From Gorsachius magnificus (lineage: Eukaryota; Chordata; Aves; Pelecaniformes; Ardeidae), in contig CM067082.1 in assembly GCA_034008185.1 (NCBI GenBank), forward strand, positions 155,317,895 through 155,381,894: a stretch of DNA of 64,000 nt. Reading direction: 5' to 3'. The position numbers and the translations under genes were made by a program. Of the stretch, positions 1 through 11,406 are shown piece after piece. Below the pieces are notes generated by a model. It was not told the DNA's origin. It saw nothing but the letters and a program-made list of their open reading frames with translations, and did not search any database. Position 1 is the first letter of the stretch. Every line of letters starts with the position of its first letter.

Positions 1-3000
1 AAATGCCAAGGGTCATATTTTTTGTTGAAGCAAATAAATAAAACTTTGTTGAACCCTTGTGAACCTCACTAGGGCTATACCAAACCTTTAATACTTGAGG
101 AGCCAGTCCAAGGCCCAGCGGTGTAGCACCTCAGAGGCAAAATCCACTATCAAACTGCTCTGCCCTTGAGAAAGGCCAGTCATCTCTCTGTGAAATCCCT
201 TTCAGAGCCACCAGATAATACAGGAGACATCAGCACAGAGCCTACACATCAGGAAAGCTTAATAAATGCAATGCCATTATCTTAACTCAAAAACACTGGA
301 GCCCGATGTTTCACTTCCCTCAACATATATTATGTCATCTTCTTGGATAATGTTTAGCTCTCCATGGGAAGCATATCTTTATACGTCTGATATTTTCTGG
401 TTGGCTACAGCAACATCCACAATTTAAAATCTTTTTCCCTGAAAAACCCAGTGCCAAACCTCCTGGAAGGTCGCTATAATTCACAGGCGTCAAAGTAATG
501 CTTTACTTTTAACTCCTTCGCTGCCTTTCATCTCTTGATACAGAAAATGAGAACACGGCCTCTCTTGGGAAATGATTGCTTCTGGAATATCATTATGTCA
601 TTGGCATTTACACTGTCAAGAAATGACGGGAACCATGGAAAAGCTGTTGTCAATCCGGTTAAATCTAACAGGATTTAGTCTGCAAATACTCCTGGATTAG
701 AAGAGTGTTTCCCTGTTTTGTATAGTCAGTCTGGAAGGTTTTGGGCATGAAATTATTTTCTGCTTACAAGGAAAGAAGACTTGTCTGGGAAAAAAAAAAA
801 CAAAACAAACCACCAAAATGGTCTGGAAAATTACATTTATGTCAGACAAATCCCTTCCAGACAGCATTCATTCAAGAGAATGAACTGTCATTCCTTATTC
901 CCCCCTGAAACTGTTTTATTTTGCGTATGCATTGAAGGGACTTAGAACATGACATTTCTCTCCGTTAGTAGACGTACTGTTTTGCTAGCATGTAATAAGG
1001 ATGCTTAATTTGCTTGCACAAATACATCCTGAAAGCAGCAGATACATAAGAAATGCATCAGATGAGGGAATCAAGCAAGCAGCATAAACCCTTAACTGAT
1101 ATTTAGCAGCTCAACCAAGAGACCTGGACTGCGGCAGACAGTCTTTAGGATCTGATTCATAGCAAGGAGGGATGGAGGAAGAGCTCCTAACAATAATACC
1201 TGGTCGGACTCTTCCTCTCTGAAAGGTTATAACTTTGAGCAAAAAGGGACAAGCAGAGCTGTTCTCATTTCTTTGCTGCAAGGAGGATTTTGAATAGCAG
1301 GTCTGAGTCGAAAACAAGGGATATCCCAGCTAAACAAACAGAAGGAAAATCAATAGTCTTACAAAGGGTGTTCATTGACTGCCAGAAAAAAACCCAGGGG
1401 GCTGCAGAAATTCATTCTTCACTGATATGACAGTGGCATTGGTTTGTTTGGGATATGAGATAGTGAGCTCACAGGAGAGCCCTCCAAACAGGCAGATACC
1501 TTCACATTAACCACTCAGAGAGCCTCTGATTTAATTTTTTTTCTTTGGAAACAAGATTTCTGAGACGTATGATAGACAGTCAGCAAGTTTCAGACTCAGG
1601 TGGTTTCCTACGGAGCTGCAAAAAAAGCCCCCTCAGTTTGGTGGGGGGGGGGGGGCGGGGGGGAAGAGGGGGCTGTATTTCCCTCTCCGTATTCTCCATC
1701 ATCATGCCCAAGCCCCAGGCTCCAGCAAGACCCTGTGGTCTCTGCGCCGTTTGCCTGGCCGATGGCTGCAGGCAGCCCAGCGCTGCTGGGGAAAAAGCCT
1801 TCATGGTTTGGGTGTCCCACACTGCTGGCCAGCCGCCAAGCAAGGGCCCCACTCTCGTGCAAGCAATCGACTTGAACACAGCTGAAAGGACCGAGGCCGT
1901 TGTCTGCTGAGATGAAGGAGCTCCCTCTTTGCATGCAAAAGAGGGGAACGAAGGCAGCCTGACTTTGCTGGTCATTTTGGAAAAGGAGTGGAAAATGAAA
2001 AAAAAAAATCGCAAGAGCTCTTGTGACAGATAAATCTCAATGCGTGCCCTGGTGTATGTTCAGTGCTTTGGATGATAGTTGGACCTTCCTTTATCCATGG
2101 GTTGGACTTAGAAAAGAGAAAAAGTTAACTCAGGCCAGCAGGTGTGAACAAATGGGATAGTGCTCTGCAGCGTGGCCACAAACGCTCTGCTGGGCACTGA
2201 CTCCTGATCTCCATCTCCTTCCCAGGATCTGGCTACCCATAAATCAAAGTCCACTGCCCTCCAGGGCTCTGCCAGACCCCTCAGGGCTCCAGCACTCACG
2301 GTGCCCAGACCAGCTGGATGGACCATGCAGATCTTCATTAATAGTAGGAAGGCAATGAACAATGTTGACTTTTGAAATGTCATCATTTTCCACTTTCTTT
2401 CTTGCTGAGAGAAATGTGACTGTTCAGACTTCTCAAAACTGGTTTCAGGCTCCCAGCAAACTCAAGCAGATCCAGTCTCACAGGTTTTGGAGATTTTGTC
2501 CTCAGCTGGTAAAACCGGAGGTGGATAAAAGCTTGGATTGTGGAGAACCAGTACAAGCAGACAGCTTGGAAGAGCCCTGAACCTATTATTCACTACTTAT
2601 TGTATTTGTCAGTTTGCACCATGACTTGCAACATTGATTTACAACATAAAACATTTATCACAGAAATTACAGTGTAGAAATTCTTGGTTTTGGCTGCTAA
2701 GGTCTTAAACACAGTTCATTGTATTAGCCACAGAGGTTCTCATCACCCAGCCGGAAACTGCTTGGGGTTTGATCTATGGACACCAGCGGCAAATACTCCC
2801 TGTACAGAGCAGCTCTGTGATGCATTTGACCAAGCTGTGTAAAATGTTCCATTTCCCGCCTCCTCCAAAAAACATCAGCTGTGTCACATCCTCTAATGAT
2901 AAGGTGGAGCCTTTATCTCAGTCTCTAGAGTGTTATGTTCCAGCCCAGGGTTTTATCTTGTATAATCTCTGGTGTCAATCAAGAAGTTGGTGCCCTGCTT

Positions 3001-4159
3001 CATGTGGCTTCTGCTGCCAGACTCTTCTTTGTGAGAGCAAAACAATTCTTCATGGTGGCCATGACCTGGGTGGAAACCTACCTCCCCTGCACACAGTTTA
3101 TTTTAAGAAATATGGTTCTAGTGATGCTCAGTATTCTGCTTATCGGCTTTCTGCACACATAACGCTGCCATCACTGCCTCGTCTCTCTTCCTTTGCTCTG
3201 CAAAGCTCTATGAAGAAAGTAGGGAGGGAGAGGCTTGCACCCTATTTCCTCTGTAGCTTTAGCACATCATGTACCCTGGAGCGGTTTTACCATGTTCCCA
3301 AGTGTAAATGGTGCTGTGTTAATAATGCATGGGCTTCTACTCACCTTAACTCATTCCATCTCCAGCAGACTGCCATCCTGAGTTCAGAGAAAGTTCTTGC
3401 TTGTTTGTTTCTTTGTTTGCACAGGCTTTTTTGGTTTGTTCTTCCTGAGCCTGAAAAGTTTCTCTTTTCCTGCCCAAGCATAAATAAGATTTTTTAAAAA
3501 ATTAGTTTTAAGAAAACTGTTTTATCCAAGTACTTCATGAGTGAATGGTCCCCTGTGGATATGTAATAGTAATTGCAAAGCTTATTTTTCTGCTCCCAGT
3601 GGCATTGATTGTGTGAAAATAAATGTTGAGTACTACGAAGCAATTAATCCTTAACTCTCCTGGGAGCTTGGTAGGTAATTATTACTGTCTTTAGCTTACA
3701 GAGTGAGGTGAACAACAGGAGCTGGATAATTTGCCCTTGCCCCAGAGACCAGGGACAAGATTGTAGTCTGCTTGTATCAAGTAGATCCTTTTAATTGAAA
3801 TGTTCCATTCATGCTCTTCAGATGGTTCATGTTCTGCTCTAACGTTTCCACCTCTGCTGCTCTCATAGCTTTATGAGGCTATGTCACTGGATAGGTGGAG
3901 ATTTCTGGGAGAACTTCTCCACTGAGTAATTGTTGGGGACAGTTGAGGACAGAAAGGAAAGGAGGTCTGAGCTTTTGGCCCTGCTGGATGGTGGTCAACT
4001 CACTTTAGATTTCTCCAAGGGCCACACTAGTATCTTCACAGAAGGCTACACCATGCTGAACTGCACTGCTCTGCTAGCTGGGTAGCCAGTTCAGAACACT
4101 CTGTGCTCCACTGAACAGCAAAGACATAGGAGATGAACAGGGACCATCAAGAGCTGCTC
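1..4159. other. Non-coding flank, no gene recognised
   Basis: AT-leaning unique sequence. The longest open frame here, 2769-3497 on the + strand (242 codons), has no recognisable domain, a random-looking composition and no splice context, so I treat it as chance. A 21-base G-rich run sits at 1643-1663. I see no CpG island, repeat terminus or RNA gene. Confidence 0.6.
1643..1663. repeat. G-homopolymer tract with one C
   Basis: Thirteen G, one C, then seven G, followed by further short G runs to about 1672. It is a simple-sequence tract with G-quadruplex potential, and its length is prone to polymerase and sequencing error. It produces overlapping glycine- or proline-rich open frames at about 1545-2014 that should not be read as genes. 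Confidence 0.8.
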
Positions 4160-4345
4160 CTCTGACTCTCAGAATAACCAAAGTCACTGAATTCCTTGGG
4201 TGGGATATCCACCTATCTCTATCCAGGCACCCAAATCTCAGTGTTGACCCATAGCTGTCTAAGGTCCCATAGCAGCCAGTGGAGAGCTGGTCAGTCCAGT
4301 CAGCAGGGCCTGGAGAGCAATTCAGCTCATCTTGCACAAGCATTT
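4160..4345 (+). repeat. Old dispersed repeat, copy A
   Basis: Positions 4282-4331 align by eye with 6239-6288 and 62498-62549. All three follow the pattern GAG, then a CTAGTCA/CTGGTCA-like word, then AGTCA-like, then AGAGCC/AGGGCC/GGAGCC, then an (A)ATTCAG-like and a TCATC/TCAGTC-like word. The outer limits are approximate and the family is unnamed here. Divergence among copies suggests an old element. Confidence 0.5.
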
Positions 4346-5466
4346 AATTTGCTGAATATCTCTTGAGGCTCCACTGATTTGAGGCTCCATTCACCTCCTA
4401 GACATAAACCCAAGCAGATGGAGCTGATCATTCGTTACAAGGGGGAAGGAGACTTCCAATACTCCCTTGCTCTCACAGCTCTTATCTGAACCATTTACAA
4501 TGCCGTAGCAGTGCTCTGAATGGTTGGCCTCACAGCCAGGAATAACATTCTGGCTCCAAGGGCAGTGGTCTTCATGGCTGAAGGTTTACATTTAGCGAAC
4601 CTTTGCGGATAACATCTACTTACAGAGCAAGGTGTTGATACTTGGAGAGAACTCAAAGCAGATGGTAAGTGGAAGAATGATGCTTTACAGAGGAGGTATT
4701 TAGAATTAAGATCACATTTAAGGTAGGAGAATGGAGAATACACATTCTCAAGAAACAGTTTTTTCTGGTGGTGGAACTCAGGCACGGCAAATGATGTTTG
4801 CTGGATTCGTGCATAAACTGAATGTAGTGTGATTATTAGATTCCATTGTCTTAATCAGAGCTTGTAATTTTTCTCTGTGTCTCTTTCCTTAATGGCCTCA
4901 TTTACTGAGATCCTAAGGGTTATCTCTTTTGTGCTACTCACAAAAAAACCATGAATAAATCACAGTGACATGTTGAAGACCTCAATAAACGTTTATCCAG
5001 CAGACTAGAGGACTTAGCTGCACCTATGCTTATGCCCACAGTGCCTACTGGCCAAAGTGTAGTTAGTACCACTCAAAGCTCATAACTTTTAAAAGGACAA
5101 CACGCTGTCTGTATATTCTTCAGCCAGAAAAAACCTGAGAACATGCCAGGAAACAGCGTTGTAACCCAAAACCTATCACACTGAAAGTACTGCCTCACTG
5201 AGACAGAGGCCAGCTTCTGTACCTTGTATTTTACTAATATCATAAGCTTGATGGAGTAAAACCATTTTTTTTTTCAGGGTTAGCAGAGTACAATATGATC
5301 CTGACCCACAACTGGAGGCGGCAGGCACTAAAAAAAATGCAGATATAAAAGTCATTAATACTTGTTAATAATCTCGTAGTGCAATACTGCTTGTGTAAAA
5401 GGTAAGTATGATTTATATTCAGAGGATCAGACCTCCAGATGGTTAAAAACCCAAGAAAATCCCATG

Positions 5467-5614
5467 GAGATGAGATGATATGATATGATATGATATGATA
5501 CAACATGATATGATATGATATATGATATATATGATATATGACGTGATGTGATATGATATGATATGATGTGATATATGATATGATATGATATGATACGATA
5601 TGATATGATATGAC
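5467..5614. repeat. TGATA pentanucleotide microsatellite
   Basis: About 148 bases of imperfect tandem TGATA/ATATG units with interruptions (CAACA near 5501, GACGTGATGTG near 5540, one GATACGATA near 5592). The minus-strand reading gives a Tyr-His-Ile-Ile-Ser periodic peptide over more than 60 codons, which is a translation of the repeat rather than a protein. Confidence 0.95.
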
Positions 5615-6149
5615 TGATTTACACCAGCTGAAAATCTGGCCCTTCCCAGTATTTTTGGCTTGTGCAATTCTCTCGTGGAACCATCAAATCAATTATGGTT
5701 TTCCAGTTTCATCATTCATTCACTGGAACAACTGGTTAGTGTGTCAGTTGTTTTAAGGTCTTTGGTTTTAGTAGTTATAAGTAAGCTATAAAAGGGGTTC
5801 ACAAAATATATTTTATGGACTGTTCATAAGGCTGACAGCTGTATACAGATACATTAAACAGCTGGTTTCAGTTTTAGCACCTTGTTTATCTTTCTTCACT
5901 TGTGAAAGCTTTTTTACCGTAACATAATATCTCCCTGTACACAGGTGAAATATTTTTTATTGAAATGCCATGGCTGTGATTTTTAATTCTTTTTGCTGGG
6001 CTTGGTACAGAGTAATCTGAATTGTGAATGGCGAGGACAGAGATAATTCAGGTTTGGTTGGATGTTTGAAGCCCTAGATACACTGTATGAAACCTCATCA
6101 GCTGTTTACATCTGCCAAGAAAGTCATTCAGCAAAGAGGTTTTAGGGAT

Positions 6150-6310
6150 ATAGGCTGACTTCAAGTGGTGGCTGTAGATGTCTACCTAAAAACACCTACA
6201 TTTCATGCTTGTCATAAGAAATCCCCTTACAGTCAGTAGAGATCTAGTCAATGTAGTCAATAGAGCCCAGGGCACAAGTTACTTCATCCCAAAGGGTGCA
6301 AAATAAATTA
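6150..6310 (+). repeat. Old dispersed repeat, copy B
   Basis: It contains the core word at 6239-6288 shared with copies at 4282 and 62498. Upstream it has a GTAGATGTCTACC word and a CACCTACATTT word, which resemble the GTAGGTGTCTAC words of the inverted arms at 18.3 and 19.1 kb. Boundaries are approximate. Confidence 0.5.
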
Positions 6311-8039
6311 GATAAAATGTGCTCAGGTGGCAATATTTAAGTTCTAAACATCCACAATTAACTAAACTGAATCCCTCAGCTAAGCTTAGAAGGGACTGAT
6401 AAAGCCCATACTCGTGCACCTCTCAGGTCATCGTATTTCATTCAGCTGCCCTGTCCTGAGCCCATCTTCCCTGAGAGGCATCCAGTCATTACGCAAAACC
6501 ACAAAGAGATGGAGAACACTAAACTGAGTGGAGTTTGCTGGGATCATTAATCACTTCCATCAATTTGAGCGGATGAGAGGTCTCATTCCTCTTTCAAATA
6601 TTCCTGCTTTCATCTAACAGTTATCACCTTATGCTGTCCTCTTTTTTTTTTTCTACTGAAGTGTCATTTAACACCCAATATCTTCTCAAGAAGCTGCTTA
6701 AATTGAAATAACTCACCTGCCAAATTTCAGTAATAAATTGGAGAATGAAATATTTCATATTCTCCATTCCTGGTGTTGCTTTGTGGACTGCATTTTGCTC
6801 TGAGTTAAGAAAGGTATTAAGCTCTCTCTCATTGCAATTAAAGACTTGGGAAGTAACTTTGGCTAAATGTCCCAGCAGGTTTACAGACAAGATGTCCTAC
6901 TGGATCTGATCAGTCGGTCATATCTGCAGACACCTGTACTTCTTGGCAGAAATGGGTGCGCAGACCAATGTAACTTCATTTTGAAAAACAGGCTGCTAAA
7001 TGAATGTATTTGTTATGACATTGGAGTAGGGGACTGCACTGGATAAATATTTGGAGTAAATTGAGAGCTCTCTCTGCATAGCAGTGGAACGATACTGGCA
7101 AAGCCCGGTCCCATGCATTGATAATAAATTAGAGGAGACCGACAAAAAGAAATCCAGCGGGAGAGCTGGAATAAAAAGACACCTTAGATCCACCAAACCT
7201 GAAAGTCATCTTCTACTGATTGATAAATAAGGAGACTTAAGCCACCAACTGTTTATGCTACATTTTGCAAATAATGAAGTCCTGTAGGTGGATGTAATTG
7301 TTGTGTTTGCAAAACAACACAGTGAATGTTTCCTTGTCTCTAATCCCAATGTAAATAATACATGGAAATATATTTCACAGTTTGTTTATGGAATGTGATG
7401 TTATTACTTTATTTAAATAAAGTCACAAAGTGGAAAGCAGAACAGATGCACTGAGCTGGGTTTGGAGAGAAAGCTGAATGGGGAACATAACCCCAACGGC
7501 ACAGAACAGCAAATCCAGCCTTTAGCGAACTGCTGCATGAATCAGCTCTCAAATATTCTCATTCTAGACACCGCTGTTAATCGCCTTCGTATTTCTGATT
7601 GCCAGGGGCAGAGAAGAAAGAAACAGAGACAGGAAGCACCCCGGTTGCTTTTATTTACTGCTACTATTAGTCTTCACCAAAATGTCTTCTATGTATATAA
7701 TATGATCCCAAGCAATGTCCAGGAAGATAAGCCATTTTATAATGGATGCCTCAGCCCAGATGTTAATTACCTTCAAGGAAGAAGGTTAAATAATGGCGAT
7801 GAGGTAAGGCGGCCCCCGAGAAGATGTACTAGCCCAAGAGAGTGATGACTGAAATAATTGTGCTGCTACTGATGCGAAGAAGAATTAGATCTCCACTTGT
7901 TTCTTGATTTTTTCATGACTCAGACGAGAGAAAAAAAATGACTTCTAGTCTTAGCAGAGAGCCTGATCAACACCAGGCAGCTGCTACCCTCCCAACCTCA
8001 CATCACAGTCCCGAAGCCCAGCAAAACCTTTCACAGAGA

Positions 8040-8327
8040 TATGTCTCCCTGGTAACAGATGATAGGATGAGGGGGAATAGCTTGAAGCTGCGCCAGGGCA
8101 GGTTTAAGTTGGACATTAGGAAAAACTTCTTCACTGAGAGGGTTGTCAGGCTCTGGAATGGGCTGCCCAGGGAGGTGGTGGAGTCCCCATCCCTGGGGGT
8201 ATTTAAAAGAAGGAGAGATGAGGTGCTTAGGGACAGGGTTTAGTGGTGGGATGGCAGGGTTAGGTTAACGGTTGGACTCGATGATCTTAAAGGTCTTTTC
8301 CAACTGAGGTGATTCTATGATTCTATG
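8040..8327 (+). mobile_element. CR1 LINE, 5'-truncated, 3' end on + strand
   Basis: The in-frame stretch at 8067-8240 reads as the CR1 ORF2 C-terminus, with the diagnostic [20 protein letters not shown] and [16 protein letters not shown] motifs, ending in a stop at 8241-8243. It is followed by the short CR1 3'UTR (GGTTGGACTCGATGATCTTA) and the 3' terminus GATTCTATGATTCTATG at 8311-8327. It is severely 5' truncated, as is usual for avian CR1, and is a dead copy. It is one of few CR1s here on the + strand. Confidence 0.95.
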
Positions 8328-8687
8328 TCGAATGGAAACACAACGGGGGGGAGGACCAACCTTCCACCAGCACAGCAAAATGGAAGCTGAACTTCAGCGT
8401 AGTTTAATGGAAAGTGAAGCCAATGAGCAAAATCACACACAACATATCTAGTTGATTTACACAGAGATAGGCTCAAAACAGAAGCATCCTTTTGGGGGGA
8501 AATACGCCTTGGTATTATAATACATCAGTAAGTCAAATAAATACTTAGAAATGCTCCAGCCCCCACCTACCTAAGGCAAAAAATAAAGGTTTAAACCATG
8601 ACCATCACTATGCCACTCCATGAAAACACAGTGCACCAACATTTTCAATCCTTCTGGCTGCCATTCTTGTCCCAGAGATGATACACA

Positions 8688-8905
8688 GTGTAAAGAATGG
8701 GTACAGAAGAGGGCAAAAAGGATGCTGAATGTATGGCACAGGCTCCAGGCCAGAGAACACGGGGCTTTTCAGCCTGCAAAAGAGGGACTGATACGAAATC
8801 TTAAGCTACATGGAGAAGGGAATGGTGTTCACCGGCAGTGTAAGATTCGGGGGCATGGGATGAAATGAGCAGGTTCAAATCAAACACAAGGGCTGCTCCC
8901 AGAAC
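8688..8905 (+). mobile_element. Degraded old CR1-like fragment
   Basis: The sequence GTACAGAAGAGGGCAAAAAG followed by GGGCTTTTCAGCCTGCAAAA resembles the CR1 segment encoding the VQRR...FSLEKR region. Further on, AAATCAAACACAAGGGCTGC also looks retroelement-like. No intact frame or 3' terminus remains. Assignment is by eye and limits are uncertain. Confidence 0.45.
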
Positions 8906-10546
8906 CATGGGGTTCACTTGATGCCTCCAGGACATCAGACTTGCTGGATCTTCATCCAGCACAGTCCGCAGGGCAATTCGGTAGTGGTAGAGACTTTTCC
9001 TGGAAAATCACTGTCACAAGACGCAAAACCTTCAGATCCACTCTCCGCAAAAAAATTAAAGAGCAACATCTGCCAATACCTTCGCCTCTTCCCCCCAAGG
9101 GGAATTGGTCTCTAACAGGCCACTTGAAAGCGTTCAGGCTGCATGAATAAATGAAATAAGCAAACATAAAGTGGCTATTGTTAGCAGCGAGATGCAGTGA
9201 CCAGCTAATGGGCCATTCCCCTGTCATTTTACGATCCAAGCTGAGCTTTATATAGCGTTGTTGCGTGTTCAAATTGTTGTACAACTAATTGATGCAATTA
9301 ACATCTTGTCCCTCTTCTTACATTGGCAATTGTAAGCCACCACCAGGCCTACGATGAGAAACAAGAGGCAGGACTGGGACTTTTCACATCAAATGCAAAA
9401 GAAAAGAGGGAAAAAAATGTCTTTCCAATACCAGCAAAAGCACAGGTCTTTCCATAAAGGGTAAAAGGGGGGAAAAATATATTAAACTGTTTTTTTCTCA
9501 CCCTTTGCATGTTATCTTTAAAAAGCGAATGCGTTAGTGATTTGTTAGCAAGAGCTAGAGACTGGATATAACTTTAGTATTTTAACCCATTTGGCTCTTC
9601 CCCTAAAAATGGCAGGTTTCCTGCTCATGTCAGTAAATTGAACAGCCTGGAATTAAGGAACTGTCTCCAGGTCCTCCCAAATAGGAGGATTTTGTTTTCT
9701 CTCCTCAGCAGGTGGTTTAAAAGACAACAAATCTGTCCATCTGCTTGAGCTTGAAAATCTAGCAGGGTTGGGGAGAGAAAAACAGCAAGGAGTATATTAT
9801 TTTTTCTTATTGTTACCTTTATTTATGGGGCTTGTTTGGGTTTTCACGCTAAAGCATGCTGTGGTTCCTCTTGAGTTGAAAAGAGCATTGCCCTTAATAT
9901 GAAATGAAATGCTCCTCATCGTGCTGGAGAGGGGAGGGATTTCCACATTTGCATCAAAAATGCAGGTCAACCTGGTCTTGAGCTGTTCTTCCAAAATGAG
10001 AAATCCAAGAAATGTCACATCACTGAGCTGCACCTTGGAGCTTTTCTGTTTCTGGAAGAAGCACAGAGAGAGGGCATCCAGATTCACTGAACTGGGCTGG
10101 GATTTGCTAACTTTGGTCCACCTAACTCCTTCCAGCCAAGCAGCTATTTCAGAGGAAGCCAAATGCCCCAACTGATTATTCTTCTCCTTTCCCACCAGTG
10201 CTGGGTCTCTTTCCCAGCACAACTCAATCCACCTGTAGAGCTCATGGCAATGTCTGGGCCATCTCCTGTGCCTCTTAACTACCACCCCTACTAGCAAGAT
10301 CATATCCCATCACCCTCCTCAGTGTCCCTCAGGGCTGAACCCAGCACGGAGCCCCAGGCCCTGCAAGGAGGTGAGATGCTTTTGCACTGCAGGCTGTGGC
10401 TCTGCAAGCTTCTCACTCTGGAGCTGGAGGAACCCCACAGTGACTGCATTGGCTGGTGGATGAAAACTGAAAATCAAGCTTTGCTGCTTTTCTTGGCCTT
10501 GGTTTCTTTGCAGCCCATTGCAATGAATTTATTTTTTTTTAAAGGC
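8906..10546. other. Non-coding stretch left of the purine tract
   Basis: There is no recognisable gene. The minus-strand open frame at 9797-10303 (168 codons) has no family signature, ends in a lysine/asparagine-rich tail and overlaps a + strand frame of similar quality, so it is most likely chance. Confidence 0.55.
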
Positions 10547-10936
10547 AAAAAAAAAGAGAATATAAAAAGGTGGAAAGAAGATAAATTAATGAAGTAAAGA
10601 GGAAAGAAAAGAAAAAAGGAAATAAAAGGGGGGAAGGGAGAAGCAGAAGAGGGAGGGGAAGGGTGAAAAGGAGTAAAGGAAAAGGGAGAAGGAAAATGGA
10701 GAAAGAAAGAGAAGGGGGGGAGAAAGGAAAAAGAGGAAGAGGAAAAGCAAAAGAAAGAAAAAAAGAATAAGGAAAAAAGGAAGGGAATATGAAAATGGAA
10801 AAGAGGAAAAGGGGAAAAAAGATAAATGAGAAAACGGAAAAAGGTGAGGTGGAAAAGAAGAAGAAGGGGTACAAAGGGGGGGGGGAGAGAAGGGGGGGAA
10901 AGGGGAAGAAGGGGTGAAGGAGCAGGAGCGAGGGGG
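10547..10936 (+). repeat. Long polypurine tract (A/G-rich)
   Basis: About 390 bases are almost wholly A and G on the + strand, with rare T and isolated C interruptions. The left part is A-rich (AAAG/GAAA-like words) and grades into G-rich words (GGGGGGAAGGGG-like) beside the CpG island. Long purine/pyrimidine tracts can adopt triplex or other non-B structures in supercoiled DNA. All long frames here (up to 308 codons on the minus strand, rich in Pro, Phe, Ser and Leu) are by-products of this composition. Confidence 0.9.
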
Positions 10937-11097
10937 CACCGCGGGCAGCGCAGCCTCCTCGGCGGCACCTGGGGCGGGGGCGGGCGGGGCGGTGCGGTCC
11001 CGCCCGCGCAGGGGCAGGCGCCGGGGCCGGGCCGGGGCGGGGGCGGCTCCGGCGCGGAGCGGGCGCGGAGCGGGTGCGGGGGGGGGCGGCGGCGGCG

Positions 11098-11175
11098 CGC
11101 CTCCCTCCATCCCCTCCCCTCCCCTCCCCTCCCTTCCCCTCCCCTCCCTTCTCCTCCCCTCCTCTCCCCTCCCTG
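11098..11175 (-). repeat. CCCCT-type pyrimidine tract inside the CpG island
   Basis: Tandem CCCCTCCCCT-like pentamers with drift (CCCTT, CTCCT). The minus strand reads (GGGGA)n, an obvious G-quadruplex-capable sequence, with i-motif potential on the + strand. It lies within the promoter candidate, so repeat length could affect expression. Its purine strand is opposite to that of the tract at 10547-10936. Confidence 0.85.
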
Positions 11176-11272
11176 GATGCGCTCAGCCCGGCGGCGGGAG
11201 CGGAGCCCCGCGCTGCCCGCGGCCGCTCCGCCGGGAGCCTGCGGTGCGGGGCGGCCCCGGCCCCGGCAGGAT

Positions 11273-11286
11273 GGGGGGGGGGGGGG
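11273..11286 (+). repeat. G14 homopolymer in CpG island
   Basis: Fourteen consecutive G directly after an ATG at 11270-11272. The downstream frame would depend on the exact G count, which is a further reason not to call a coding sequence from this ATG. Confidence 0.85.
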
Positions 11287-11406
11287 CCGAGCTCCGCACC
11301 CGCGGGGCCGCCTTCCCCCGGTGCCCGCTCCTCGGCGCGGGGTTTTAGCGGCTTCGCCTCGGGCAAACTTCGGGCAACTTTGCAAGCGCTGCTGGTGCAA
11401 GGCAGG

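Larger units (their letters stand above)
10930..11345. promoter_or_regulatory. CpG island, candidate promoter
   Basis: Very high G+C with dense CpG. Multiple GC-box (Sp1/KLF-type) words cluster at 10970-11045 (GGGGCGGGGGCGGGCGGGGC and neighbours), and no TATA box is visible. It is the only island of this kind in the window. ATGs at 11178 and 11271 open frames that do not resemble a signal peptide or known protein. A GCAG|GTGTAT word with the GT at 11406-11407 is a possible first-exon donor just downstream on the + strand. The island could be the promoter of the + strand receptor gene whose exon is at 52759, or of another transcript in either direction. Confidence 0.75.

Noticed and set aside
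2769..3497. 242-codon + strand open frame
   Set aside because: No family motif, no supporting promoter or splice signals, and it ends in ordinary AT-rich DNA; probably chance.
5240..5667. Tyr-His-Ile-Ile-Ser repeat protein on the minus strand
   Set aside because: Direct translation of the TGATA microsatellite.
10921..10945. Possible CTCF site (GAGCGAGGGGGCAC)
   Set aside because: Only about 10 of 14 positions match the core consensus by eye, in GC-rich sequence where such matches are common.
10474..11400. 308-codon minus-strand open frame (and overlapping 275- and 174-codon frames)
   Set aside because: Composition follows the purine tract and CpG island: Pro/Gly/Arg, then Phe/Ser/Leu/Pro runs. 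Several frames are open at once, and no domain or splice context is visible.
11271..11404. ATG in the CpG island as the receptor start codon
   Set aside because: The frame follows a G14 run of uncertain length, gives an Arg/Pro-rich peptide rather than a signal peptide, and reaches the candidate donor in phase 1 rather than the phase 0 required by the exon at 52759.
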